NCBI GenBank assembly: GCA_014859965.1
Contig: JACZKQ010000054.1
Location: 1 to 46,041, forward strand
Length of the DNA stretch: 46,041 bases
Direction: 5' to 3'
Source: Phycisphaerae bacterium
Lineage (GTDB): Bacteria; Planctomycetota; Phycisphaerae; Sedimentisphaerales; Anaerohalosphaeraceae
The position numbers and the translations under genes were made by a program. Under the pieces are notes generated by a model. It did not search any database and was not told where the DNA came from. It was given only the letters and a program-made list of their open reading frames with translations. Every line of letters starts with the position of its first letter. The stretch's first letter is position 1. This document shows positions 19,197 through 27,779 of the stretch, one piece after another.

Positions 19197-20534
19197 ATGG
19201 TGGTTATTGTACTTCTGGTCCTGAGTATTCTCTTTATTGTGATTTCGACCACGCGGTTCAATCTCCATGCCTTTCTCGCCCTGCTTGTTGCAGCACTGTT
19301 TTTCGGAATATGTTCCGGCATGCCTCTGAATGAAATCGCCTCCTCCATTGAAGAGGGATTTGGCGGAACCCTTGGGCGCATCGGCATCGTAATCATCGCG
19401 GGGGCAATTATCGGCACATTTCTGGACAAATCCGGAGGTGCTTATGCCCTGGCCGAACGCATCCTGCGAATCATCGGAAGAAAGAATGTGACACCCGCCA
19501 TGGCGCTGATCGGGTACATTGTCTCCATTCCGGTGTTTGCTGATGCCGGCTTCGTAGTCCTTTCCCCTTTGAACAAGACGCTGACCAAACGTGCGGGGCT
19601 CTCTCTGGCCACAACTGCTATTGCACTGTCCCTGGGACTCATGGTGTCTCATACACTTGTTCCTCCGACTCCCGGCCCGATTGCGGCCGCGGGGATTCTG
19701 GAAGCGGATCTCGGATGGGTCATTTTGATCGGTGTTCCGGTCAGCATTCTAACCTTGTTCTTCTGCTGGTTCTGGGCAGCCAAAGTGGCAGGGCGCGTTC
19801 AGATCGATCCAAACCCGCAGTTGACGGAAGAGGAATTCACTTCCCGCCTGAAAGTGGCTCCATCATCGTTTCACGCCTTCCTTCCGATACTCCTGCCGAT
19901 TTTACTGATCGTTTCAAAATCCATTGCGGATTATCCCACGCACCCGATGGGTCAGAACGGTTTCTCGCGGACAACCAGCTTTGTCGGCACACCGTTGATA
20001 GCCCTTTTGATCGGCATCTGCATTGCGGCGACACTACCCAGGCGATTCGACAAGGATATGCTCTCATCATCCGGCTGGGTCGGGGAAGGGCTGCTTGCGG
20101 CCGCCATGATCATTATGATTACCGGCGCCGGGGGCGCATTCGGCAAAGTGCTGCAGAATTCCGGGATCGCTGACATAGTCGGGAAAGGAATGTTGTCGAT
20201 GTCCATTGGTTTGTGGCTGCCTTTCATGGTCGCGGCGGCTATCCGCGCGGCCCAGGGATCTTCCACCGTGGCGATCATCACGACCGCTTCGATTGTCGCC
20301 CCCCTGCTTGCGTCTATGGGGCTTGACTCGTCGCTCGGCCGGGCCCTTTGTGTCCTGGCGATCGGCGCAGGATCCATCGTGGCGTCTCATGCCAACGATA
20401 GTTTTTTCTGGGTTGTTACACAGATGAGCGGCATGGACGTTAAGACGGGTTATAAGCTAATGACCACCGGTACGATCTGCATGGGTGTTTTTGCCTGCAT
20501 GATCATCTGGGTCATTGGTTTGGTGATACTATAA
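19197..20534 (+). CDS. GntP-family sugar-acid permease
   Basis: 445 residues from the ATG at 19197, which follows GGAGT by 7 nt; the in-frame extension to 19089 is not hydrophobic and is rejected. The protein is made of about 12-14 membrane helices, starting VVIVLLVLSILFIVISTTRF, and its length equals that of E. coli gluconate permeases (about 440-450). Typical family stretches are IIGTFLDKSGGAYALAERIL, SIPVFADAGFVVLSPLNKTL and GLMVSHTLVPPTPGPIAAAG. GntP proteins import gluconate and other aldonates by proton symport. Being first in a run with pentonate-catabolism enzymes, it probably imports a pentonate such as xylonate or arabinonate. Confidence 0.93.
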   Translation: MVVIVLLVLSILFIVISTTRFNLHAFLALLVAALFFGICSGMPLNEIASSIEEGFGGTLGRIGIVIIAGAIIGTFLDKSGGAYALAERILRIIGRKNVTPAMALIGYIVSIPVFADAGFVVLSPLNKTLTKRAGLSLATTAIALSLGLMVSHTLVPPTPGPIAAAGILEADLGWVILIGVPVSILTLFFCWFWAAKVAGRVQIDPNPQLTEEEFTSRLKVAPSSFHAFLPILLPILLIVSKSIADYPTHPMGQNGFSRTTSFVGTPLIALLIGICIAATLPRRFDKDMLSSSGWVGEGLLAAAMIIMITGAGGAFGKVLQNSGIADIVGKGMLSMSIGLWLPFMVAAAIRAAQGSSTVAIITTASIVAPLLASMGLDSSLGRALCVLAIGAGSIVASHANDSFFWVVTQMSGMDVKTGYKLMTTGTICMGVFACMIIWVIGLVIL

Positions 20535-20566
20535 AACCGGCAATAACATCTGATGGAGTGTTTTTA

Positions 20567-21382
20567 ATGATACTGACCAGACATCAAATCAATGGTTCCC
20601 AACGCTGGGCGATCGATGGGTTTCTGCTGTCGCCGGCGTTTGACTTCAAGCAGCTCTGCAGTAAACATCCCCATGAGGTTTCCCCATATCTGACTTCCTT
20701 TTCAACCACCGACGAGGCAGTCGGCAGCTTACTCCCCCCTGTCGAATACGATCAGGAAGTCTGGGCTTGCGGCGTCACCTATTTGCGGAGCCGCGACGCA
20801 CGGGAAGCGGAAACTGATATCAAGAACATATATGACAGGGTCTATGCGGCCAAGCGTCCGGAGCTGTTCTTCAAGGCCATCGGCTGGAGGGTCAAGGGAA
20901 CACATTCGCCGATTCGCATCCGAAAAGACAGCCATTGGAATGTGCCCGAACCCGAACTGACGCTTCTTGTCAACAGCTTTGGCGAAATCCTTGGCTACTG
21001 TGTGGGAAACGACGTTAGCTCCCGGAATATCGAAGCCGAGAATCCGCTCTACCTTCCGCAAGCCAAGATATATGACGGCTCCTGCGCGCTTGGGCCGGGA
21101 ATCTGTCTGACCGAACCGAAGCAGATGCAGAGTCTCACCATCGAACTGGTTATCGAGCGAAACGGCGATATCATTTACAAAGGCGAGACCAGCACCTCGC
21201 AGATCAAACGCGCGTTTGACGAGCTGGCGTCCTATCTGACTATGGAGATGACCTTTCCCTTCGGCGTATTTCTCCTCACGGGAACGGGGATCATCCCGGA
21301 CGAAGCGTTTTCATTGCGTGTTGGAGACAAGGTTGTCATTACGATCGACACGCTGGTTCTTGAAAACCACGTCGAATCATAA
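20567..21382 (+). CDS. FAH-family 2-keto-3-deoxypentonate dehydratase (probable)
   Basis: 271 residues from the ATG at 20567 with GGAG 8 nt upstream. The fumarylacetoacetate hydrolase fold is recognised from VWACGVTYLRSRDAREAE, FFKAIGWRVKG, the metal-binding PEPELTLLVN (Glu pair) and GYCVGNDVSSRNIEAENPLY followed by QAKIYDGSCALGP. This pattern is that of 2-keto-3-deoxy-D-arabinonate/xylonate dehydratases, which form 2,5-dioxopentanoate (ketoglutarate semialdehyde). The next gene encodes the enzyme using that product and the following one the enzyme making its substrate, which supports the assignment. An alternative within the family would be a hydrolase or aldolase acting on aromatic breakdown products, less likely here. 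Confidence 0.85.
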   Translation: MILTRHQINGSQRWAIDGFLLSPAFDFKQLCSKHPHEVSPYLTSFSTTDEAVGSLLPPVEYDQEVWACGVTYLRSRDAREAETDIKNIYDRVYAAKRPELFFKAIGWRVKGTHSPIRIRKDSHWNVPEPELTLLVNSFGEILGYCVGNDVSSRNIEAENPLYLPQAKIYDGSCALGPGICLTEPKQMQSLTIELVIERNGDIIYKGETSTSQIKRAFDELASYLTMEMTFPFGVFLLTGTGIIPDEAFSLRVGDKVVITIDTLVLENHVES

Positions 21383-21418
21383 TCGGTACTGATCAACAAA
21401 GAGCCCTGGAGAAGAAAC

Positions 21419-23002
21419 ATGGTTTATCAAAAAGTTCTCATAGCAGGCCAATGGCGGGATTCCAAGTATCCGGTGGGCGGTTTCAATGCAGTGAACCCCG
21501 CGACCAAACAGGCGCTTGCTGAAGTGTATCCTGTGTCCGGCGAAGACGATGTGAACGAACTCATCGCCGCCGGCAAACGGGCCGCCGTTGAACTCAGAAA
21601 TGTCCCGGTCGAAAGAATTTCGCGGTTTCTGGAGTTGTTCGCCGAAAAGATCGAGGCCCATACCGCCGCGCTTGTCGATATCGCCAATCTTGAGACCGGC
21701 CTGCCCAAGGAACCGAGACTGAGAAACGGAGAACTGCCCCGCACGACGGATCAGCTTCGGAAGGCCGCCAAGGCGGCACGCGAATTGAGCTGGCGTAATG
21801 CAACGATTGAAACGGCCGTGAATATCCGAAGCATGATGGGACCCCTGGACGGCCCAATTTCGGTCTTCGGGCCGAACAACTTTCCTTTCGCATTCAACTC
21901 AGTCGCCGGGGGGGATTTCGCCGCCGCCATCGCCGCAGGCAACCCCGTGATTGCAAAGGCCAATACCGGCCATCCCGGAACGACGCTTGTTTTCGCCCGC
22001 CTTGCGTTCGAAGCAGTCAAAGAGGCGCAGCTTCCCCCTGGGACGGTTCAGATGATCTACCGCACGCCGCCTGAACTCGGACTGAAACTGGTCTCGCATC
22101 CGCAGATCGGCGCTTCCGCTTTCACCGGCAGCAAGTCGGCCGGACTGCGTCTCAAGGCGGCAGCGGACAAGGCCGGCAAGCCGATCTACCTCGAGATGTC
22201 CAGCGTGAATCCGGTGTTCATCCTGCCCGGAGCCGTTGAAGAACGATCGGATGAACTTGCCGCGGAGATGTTCGGATCGTGCGCGCTGGGCGCGGGCCAA
22301 TTCTGCACGAATCCCGGGCTGATCATCGTCCAGAAAAGCGAGTGGACCGAGCAGTTCATCGATACACTGGCCGGCGCCTTTGATCGCAATCGCCCGGGGA
22401 TTCTGCTCGGCTCGAAAGGACTGGACAGCGTTGGGAATGCGGTTGAAGTGCTGCAATCCGCCGGGGCGAGGTTGATTGCCGGCGGCAGGAAGGTGGAGGA
22501 TGAAGGTTACAGGTTTGCCAACACCCTGCTTCGAGTCGATGCACAGACATTCATCGCCAATCCCCATGAACTTCAAACCGAAGCGTTCGGAACGGTCAGT
22601 CTGATCGTGGTTGCCGATGACATCCGGCAAATGACAGAGGTTGCCTCCGTCGTCGAAGGGAACCTCACCGGCTGCATTTATTCGAACACCCAGGGCAAGG
22701 ATGACGAGGACTATGCGGTGCTCGAACCGGAATTGCGGACAAAGGTCGGGCGGTTGCTGAACGACAAGGTTCCGACCGGGGTGGCCGTTGTCTCTTCCAT
22801 GAATCACGGCGGCCCGTACCCGGCGACCGGCCATCCCGGATTCACCGCCGTGGGACTGCCTGCGTCCATGCTTCGCTTCGCCGCGCTCTACTGTTATGAC
22901 AATGTCCGCCCCAGCAGACTGCCGGTCGAACTTCAGGACAAGAACCCGACCGGCACCATGTGGCGGCTGATCGACGGCGAGTGGACACAGAAGGACGTCT
23001 GA
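21419..23002 (+). CDS. 2,5-dioxopentanoate (alpha-ketoglutarate semialdehyde) dehydrogenase
   Basis: 527 residues, ATG 21419 with GGAGAA upstream. Aldehyde dehydrogenase features: the NAD(P)-site stretch GPISVFGPNNFPFAFN, a FTGSKSAG turn, the general-base region LEMSSVNPVF, and the nucleophilic cysteine in GAGQFCTNPG. The LE.SSVNPVF and GQFCTNPG forms, together with the longer length (typical aldehyde dehydrogenases have about 480-500 residues), are those of the ketoglutarate semialdehyde dehydrogenase branch. It would oxidise 2,5-dioxopentanoate to 2-oxoglutarate, the last step of the oxidative pentose pathway, feeding the citric acid cycle. It lies 36 bp after the FAH gene and 24 bp before the dehydratase gene. 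Confidence 0.92.
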   Translation: MVYQKVLIAGQWRDSKYPVGGFNAVNPATKQALAEVYPVSGEDDVNELIAAGKRAAVELRNVPVERISRFLELFAEKIEAHTAALVDIANLETGLPKEPRLRNGELPRTTDQLRKAAKAARELSWRNATIETAVNIRSMMGPLDGPISVFGPNNFPFAFNSVAGGDFAAAIAAGNPVIAKANTGHPGTTLVFARLAFEAVKEAQLPPGTVQMIYRTPPELGLKLVSHPQIGASAFTGSKSAGLRLKAAADKAGKPIYLEMSSVNPVFILPGAVEERSDELAAEMFGSCALGAGQFCTNPGLIIVQKSEWTEQFIDTLAGAFDRNRPGILLGSKGLDSVGNAVEVLQSAGARLIAGGRKVEDEGYRFANTLLRVDAQTFIANPHELQTEAFGTVSLIVVADDIRQMTEVASVVEGNLTGCIYSNTQGKDDEDYAVLEPELRTKVGRLLNDKVPTGVAVVSSMNHGGPYPATGHPGFTAVGLPASMLRFAALYCYDNVRPSRLPVELQDKNPTGTMWRLIDGEWTQKDV

Positions 23003-23026
23003 TCGTTTTAGAATCGGGAATAACTC

Positions 23027-25006
23027 ATGGCTGACAGCAAATCTCCAACATTCGAAGAGATCGTCGGAAATGACCGGCCCGTCGGAACCATGCGGGCATG
23101 GGGCGAAGGTCCCCGCGGAAAGCTTCCCGTTACCGACGAGATACTGCGAAACGCACCCAGCGGCGATCTCTTTGGCATGACCCAGGATGCGGGCATGGGG
23201 TGGAATCCCGCGGACACCGGTCTCCACCAGTATCTGATCCTCTGTACGTCGGGCGGCCTGCGTGCAGATGACGGACATCCCGTTGCATTAGGCTATCATA
23301 CGGGTCATTGGGAGATCGGCCTGCTCGTCAAGGAGGCGGCGACGACTTTTGAGGAACAGGGGGCGCTTCCGTTCGCCGGATACTGCAGTGATCCCTGCGA
23401 CGGCCGCACCCAAGGAACGGAAGGCATGTATGACAGCCTGCCCTATCGCAACGACGCGGCGATCGTGATGCGCCGGCTCATCCGTTCCCTGCCTCGAAGA
23501 AAGGGCGTCCTGGGCATAGCCACCTGCGACAAGGGCCTTCCCGCGATGATGATGGCTTTGGCAGGCAACGGGGAGCTGCCCGGCGTTATCGTTCCGGGCG
23601 GTGCAATGCTGCCGACGAAGGCCGCCGAGGATACGGCCAAGATACAGTCCCTCGGGGCCCGCTTCGCTCGGGGGTTGATTGACCGGGACTACGCGGCCGA
23701 GATGGGGTGCCGCAGCTGTGGATCGGCGGGAGGCGGATGCCATTTCCTGGGCACCGCCGGTTCCTCGCAGGTGGTGGCTGAAGCGTTCGGAATGGCCCTG
23801 CCTCACAGCGCCTTGGCGCCTTCCGGCGAAGACATCTGGCTCGACACCGCGCGCCGCTCGGCACTGGCCCTGCTGAATCTCGCCACAAACAGTATTTCCC
23901 TCCGGAAGATCGTCACGCAGGCATCGCTGGAAAACGCCATGCTCGTATTCGCCGCTTGCGGCGGTTCCACAAACATGCTGCTTCACATTCCCGCTGTGGC
24001 GCATGCGGCCGGACTGCGTCTGCCCGGGCTTGAGGACTGGCGCAGGATCAACAAACTGGTTCCGCGGCTGGTCGATGTCCTGCCCAACGGGCCCAAAAAC
24101 TTTCCCACGGTCCACGTATTTGCGGCGGGCGGCGTACCGGAAGTCATGCTGCACCTCCGGGACAGGGGGCTGCTGAACACGCAGGTCCTGACCGCCACCG
24201 GGAAAACGCTGGATGATAATCTGGACTGGTGGCGGGACAGCAAAAGGCGCAAGGCCGCCAAGGCCCGGCTGAAAGAACTGGCGAACGTCGACGCCACGGA
24301 CATCATTATGGATGTGGATGCCGCCAGGAAGGCAGGTCTGACGAGTACTGTGGTATTCCCTTCGGGCAATATAGCGCCGCAGGGATCGGTCGTCAAGGCG
24401 ACGTCCATCGATCCGAGCGTGATAGACGAGGACAAGGTCTACAAGCATAGGTCCCAGGCAAGAGTCTTCGTTTCCGAGAAGGACGCCATAAAGGCCATCA
24501 AGGGTCAGGGCGATTCGCCGATCAAAGCCGGGGACATTATCGTTCTGGTCGGCTGCGGCCCCATCGGCACCGGCATGGAGGAGACCTACCAGCTCACTTC
24601 CGCATTGACACACATTCCCTGGGGCAAACATGTGTCGGTCGTAACGGATGCACGTTTCTCCGGCGTATCCACCGGCGCCTGCATCGGCCACGTCGGGCCC
24701 GAGGCGCTTGCGGGAGGGCCCATTGGCAGACTGCGCGACGGCGATCTGATCGAGATCACAATTGATCAGCAGAACCTGATCGGCAGTATTCAGTTTGTCG
24801 GAGAAGGGAATAAACGGTATACACCCGAAGAAGCAGACAAAGTGCTGAACTCCCGGCCCTTGCACCGCGATCTGAGACCGGCCGACAATCTTCCCGATGA
24901 TACCCGCCTCTGGGCGGCTCTCCAAAGCGTTAGCGGAGGAACCTGGGCGGGGTGTATTTTTGATGTGCACAAGATTATTGCGATACTGGATTCCCCGAAA
25001 CTGTAG
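23027..25006 (+). CDS. yjhG: YjhG/YagF-type D-xylonate (pentonate) dehydratase
   Basis: 659 residues, ATG 23027, matching the length of E. coli YjhG and YagF (655). It belongs to the IlvD/Edd dehydratase superfamily: iron-sulfur ligands appear in CSDPCDGRTQG, IATCDKGLPAMMMA and CRSCGSAGGGCHFLGTAG, and the C-terminal swivel domain has VGCGPIGTGMEETYQ and TDARFSGVSTGACIGHVGPE, including the catalytic serine-type loop. The enzyme dehydrates an aldonate such as D-xylonate to its 2-keto-3-deoxy derivative. It is the fourth gene of the permease-FAH-dehydrogenase-dehydratase run; the pathway permease to 2-oxoglutarate is complete except for the sugar dehydrogenase and lactonase that would make the pentonate. 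Confidence 0.93.
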   Translation: MADSKSPTFEEIVGNDRPVGTMRAWGEGPRGKLPVTDEILRNAPSGDLFGMTQDAGMGWNPADTGLHQYLILCTSGGLRADDGHPVALGYHTGHWEIGLLVKEAATTFEEQGALPFAGYCSDPCDGRTQGTEGMYDSLPYRNDAAIVMRRLIRSLPRRKGVLGIATCDKGLPAMMMALAGNGELPGVIVPGGAMLPTKAAEDTAKIQSLGARFARGLIDRDYAAEMGCRSCGSAGGGCHFLGTAGSSQVVAEAFGMALPHSALAPSGEDIWLDTARRSALALLNLATNSISLRKIVTQASLENAMLVFAACGGSTNMLLHIPAVAHAAGLRLPGLEDWRRINKLVPRLVDVLPNGPKNFPTVHVFAAGGVPEVMLHLRDRGLLNTQVLTATGKTLDDNLDWWRDSKRRKAAKARLKELANVDATDIIMDVDAARKAGLTSTVVFPSGNIAPQGSVVKATSIDPSVIDEDKVYKHRSQARVFVSEKDAIKAIKGQGDSPIKAGDIIVLVGCGPIGTGMEETYQLTSALTHIPWGKHVSVVTDARFSGVSTGACIGHVGPEALAGGPIGRLRDGDLIEITIDQQNLIGSIQFVGEGNKRYTPEEADKVLNSRPLHRDLRPADNLPDDTRLWAALQSVSGGTWAGCIFDVHKIIAILDSPKL

Positions 25007-25042
25007 TCAACCTGTGTTCGGGCGGCAGTTACGCCTTGCGGT

Positions 25043-26365
25043 TTACGGCGGGCTTGCCGTTGCGGAGTTTTCAAACAGACGCTGCCGGAATATCCAGAGC
25101 ACCAGGCACACTCCCACGATAAACAGCAGTTCGGTGAACTCCTCCCAGAAAGCGAACCACACCAGGTCTTGGCTGAACATCGTCCCTATGACGCTTCGGA
25201 ACAAAGCGAACGTCAGCGGTCCGGCGGCGGCCGCGAGCAGCAGTTTGGCCCACGGATACGGATTGGATTTCAGTACGAGAACGCTCATGCAAGCGATCAG
25301 CAGCACCGCCGCAACGACGGGACAGAATCTCATTTCAAACAGTTGGTAGACCACTTTGTGTCCGTAACGATAAAACGTGCCGTATATGACCGTGTTGTAG
25401 GCATTACTCTGCAGAGGAGCACATAGCGGCATCAGGGCGACAAGCGCAAGGGCCGGCAGTACCATGTAAGAAACCCGCCTTAGGCCACAAGGCACATCCT
25501 CATACTTTATACATTTGCCACAGAGTCTCACGGCTGCGCAGCGGTGATTTGAATCGGAGAGCATCAGAATGCGGCCGTCCACGCCTTCGATAATCGCATA
25601 CGTGGCAAATGCGGCGCTCAGCAGCATACCGAAGCTATGGAGGTACTCAACAAGGTACGAAGTGTCCCCAAAGAAGATGTAATTGACGGCACAGAAGTTT
25701 TCTCCGACGAAGAAAAAGATCATCGACCATCGCAACGCCACAAGATCCGACTCGCGACGACGCCAAAGAACGATGACGAGCACAAGAGACAGTAACGTAT
25801 AGGTGGGTTTTATGGCAAACCCGGACAAGACGGCGACAAATTGCTCGTGAGCCGGCGCGCGGCGAAACGGCAACGGCCGCATTCTCCCGGACAGTGCACT
25901 CAGTTTCGCAAAAGGGCCATCTTCAGGTTCGTCAACGCTGGCAATCCATTCCTGGATTCCTCCACGCACGTTAATCACATTCTCCACTCCGAGGCGGTCG
26001 AGGTGCCTGACGGCAGCCGTGCTGAGTATCCCACTGTTGCATACAAGAAACAGGGGCCCGCCTCTGAATTGGCCAGGGACCTCGAACGGAGATTCGACTC
26101 TCCGGATATCTGCCAGCGGCCAGTTATGTGCCCCTTCGATATGCGTTTCGTCGAACTCCTCTGCGGGTCGGACGTCGATCAGAAGCGCAGCAGTGTCCGG
26201 CGCTTGCAGTAATTGCCTCGCTTCGGCCGGGCTCACCATCGGTACGAAACCGAACCACACATTGTATAGCAGCAGCGGCAGCAGCCCTCCGGCCGCAATC
26301 AGTACTATGATGACCGCCAGCCTCTTACTGGAACGGGCCCGTGGACCCGTTTGTGATGCAATCAT
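25043..26365 (-). CDS. Rhodanese-domain multi-pass membrane protein
   Basis: 440 residues, ATG 26365 with AAGGAG 7 nt upstream. After an N-terminal membrane helix (about 17-35) comes a rhodanese domain (about 43-145) with LLIDVRPAEEFDETHIEGA and the active-site loop VCNSGILS, cysteine present, so it can carry a persulfide. The rest is a bundle of about seven or eight membrane helices, interrupted near residue 270 by a cysteine-rich loop, CAAVRLCGKCIKYEDVPC, that looks like a metal or cluster site. The membrane part is not a family I recognise. It is the last gene of the fatty-acid-like operon, 18 bp after the second radical SAM gene, so a role in sulfur supply, electron transfer or handling the lipid product is possible but unproven. 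Confidence 0.8.
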   Translation of the reverse strand: MIASQTGPRARSSKRLAVIIVLIAAGGLLPLLLYNVWFGFVPMVSPAEARQLLQAPDTAALLIDVRPAEEFDETHIEGAHNWPLADIRRVESPFEVPGQFRGGPLFLVCNSGILSTAAVRHLDRLGVENVINVRGGIQEWIASVDEPEDGPFAKLSALSGRMRPLPFRRAPAHEQFVAVLSGFAIKPTYTLLSLVLVIVLWRRRESDLVALRWSMIFFFVGENFCAVNYIFFGDTSYLVEYLHSFGMLLSAAFATYAIIEGVDGRILMLSDSNHRCAAVRLCGKCIKYEDVPCGLRRVSYMVLPALALVALMPLCAPLQSNAYNTVIYGTFYRYGHKVVYQLFEMRFCPVVAAVLLIACMSVLVLKSNPYPWAKLLLAAAAGPLTFALFRSVIGTMFSQDLVWFAFWEEFTELLFIVGVCLVLWIFRQRLFENSATASPP

Positions 26366-26383
26366 TTTATGGCTCCTTCTATA

Positions 26384-27775
26384 TCATCGTTGCGCCGTTG
26401 CTTTCCGCCGCAGGACATTGTGCACACAAGCAGGGATGAGTTTGCCATCGGGCTGCGGATAGGCCTGGCAGCATCGCCGGACCCGCGACAAGTCCAAGTC
26501 ATCCGCCCCCTGGAAGGCGTGAATGAACACCGATTTGATGTGCCGCTCAGCTACTCCGAAAGCGTAGCGTGCGTCAAACTCCGAACCGGACAATTCATCC
26601 AGGATACTCCGAAGGGTCTTCATCACCGCTTCGCTATCAGGGGTGGACGCGGCCGGGCCGCTCCACATGGCATAGACCAGGTCCTTCAGCCGATCGTGCT
26701 CGTCGCTGTCCAGCCCGAAAATCGTCCGATTGGCCAGTGCATCCAACATCGTCGAGGCGTCCACCAGCCCATTCAACGAGGCAGCCCGGCCATCATCAAA
26801 CATAAGGTAAAAGGCAAGCCCGAAACACAGCGGATGACTGCACGGCAAAGGGGCAAAGTCCGCCGCCTTTACCCGGCCGTCACCGGCGCCGTCCAGCAAT
26901 TCGACAACCTTCGCAACAGTCAGCTTTTCGATTCGCCCCGAGAGTTTTGACGCCCGTCCGGCAAACGCCAGCGGCTGGATCATCAGGCTCAGCACGTGCG
27001 GGTTGGCGAAGAGGTAATCCACCGTTTGGCTCAATTGGTCGGTGTTGACTCCGCCGGCTGCGGTAAAAGTCAGCGATGTCGCAACGCCGACCTCCGAAAG
27101 CTGCCCCAGAATGGCAAGCTTGGCGTCGAGCAGTTTCCGACCGCGGAGGATCTCATACGCCCTCTCATCGAATCCGTCAAACTGCAGCGCCACCACGATA
27201 TTGCGATCGCACAGCGCGCGGGCCAGAGCCGGGTTGTCGAGCAGGGACAGCCCATTTGTTGAAATGCTGACCCGGATGATCTCAGGATGCAAAAGTGCGG
27301 CATCGATAATCGAAAGCAGTTGAGGATGGAGCAACGGCTCGCCTCCCGAGAGGTTGAGGACGTCGATCTGCTTCTCGGCACGAATCAATTGCCGCAGCAG
27401 TCCGTCGAATGCATCGAGGGTTATGTCCCATTCCCGGCCGGCATCGGTGATGCACACCGGGCACGCCAGATCGCACCGGGACGTAATCTCGACGATGGGC
27501 ATGCAGAGATGTTGCTCATGCCGGCTGCAGAAACCGCATCCCTCGGGGCACGGCTTGTCGGATTCCCCTGAGAAAAGCAAGGGCGTCCACGCAGGCTTGA
27601 CATACCGCTGGGTGCGGAGATAGACTGCCAGATCGCCGTGCACGCGGCTGCGTGAAACGCCATGTGAAGAACAGAACTTCTCGAAGCAGACCTCAGACCC
27701 GTCGGCGACAACCTTGGCAGGAACAATCCGTCGACAGATCTCACAAGTTGACTGCGTCATACCGAGCGTCTGCAT
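26384..27775 (-). CDS. Cysteine-rich radical SAM enzyme, Tes/MSS-like (copy 1)
   Basis: 463 residues from ATG 27775 (an AGGAGGAG precedes it by about 10 nt; the frame extends upstream but overlaps the previous gene without family character). N-terminal cysteines: C11xxC14, then C30 and C35xxH38; next C76xxxC80xxC83 in PCPEGCGFC, C91, and the radical SAM triad C101xxxC105xxC108 in SRCDLACPVC. LSGGEPLLHP follows, the SAM-binding GGE motif. Near the C-terminus are HPLC and LIPACVHN. This order (CxxC, CxxHG, PCPxxCGxC, CxxxCxxC, HPLC, PxCxxN) is that of the archaeal tetraether lipid synthase Tes and its bacterial relatives, which join alkyl chains by radical C-C bond formation. The substrate here is inferred to be an acyl chain because of the operon. 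It starts 4 nt after the stop of copy 2. Confidence 0.85.
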   Translation of the reverse strand: MQTLGMTQSTCEICRRIVPAKVVADGSEVCFEKFCSSHGVSRSRVHGDLAVYLRTQRYVKPAWTPLLFSGESDKPCPEGCGFCSRHEQHLCMPIVEITSRCDLACPVCITDAGREWDITLDAFDGLLRQLIRAEKQIDVLNLSGGEPLLHPQLLSIIDAALLHPEIIRVSISTNGLSLLDNPALARALCDRNIVVALQFDGFDERAYEILRGRKLLDAKLAILGQLSEVGVATSLTFTAAGGVNTDQLSQTVDYLFANPHVLSLMIQPLAFAGRASKLSGRIEKLTVAKVVELLDGAGDGRVKAADFAPLPCSHPLCFGLAFYLMFDDGRAASLNGLVDASTMLDALANRTIFGLDSDEHDRLKDLVYAMWSGPAASTPDSEAVMKTLRSILDELSGSEFDARYAFGVAERHIKSVFIHAFQGADDLDLSRVRRCCQAYPQPDGKLIPACVHNVLRRKATAQR

Positions 27776-27779
27776 GATT

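Noticed and set aside
21899..23278. 459-codon minus-strand open frame opposite the semialdehyde dehydrogenase
   Set aside because: Catalytic motifs of the aldehyde dehydrogenase and YjhG are on the plus strand; the antisense frame has none.
23288..24970. 560-codon minus-strand open frame opposite yjhG
   Set aside because: Antisense of a clear IlvD/Edd-family dehydratase; low-information translation.
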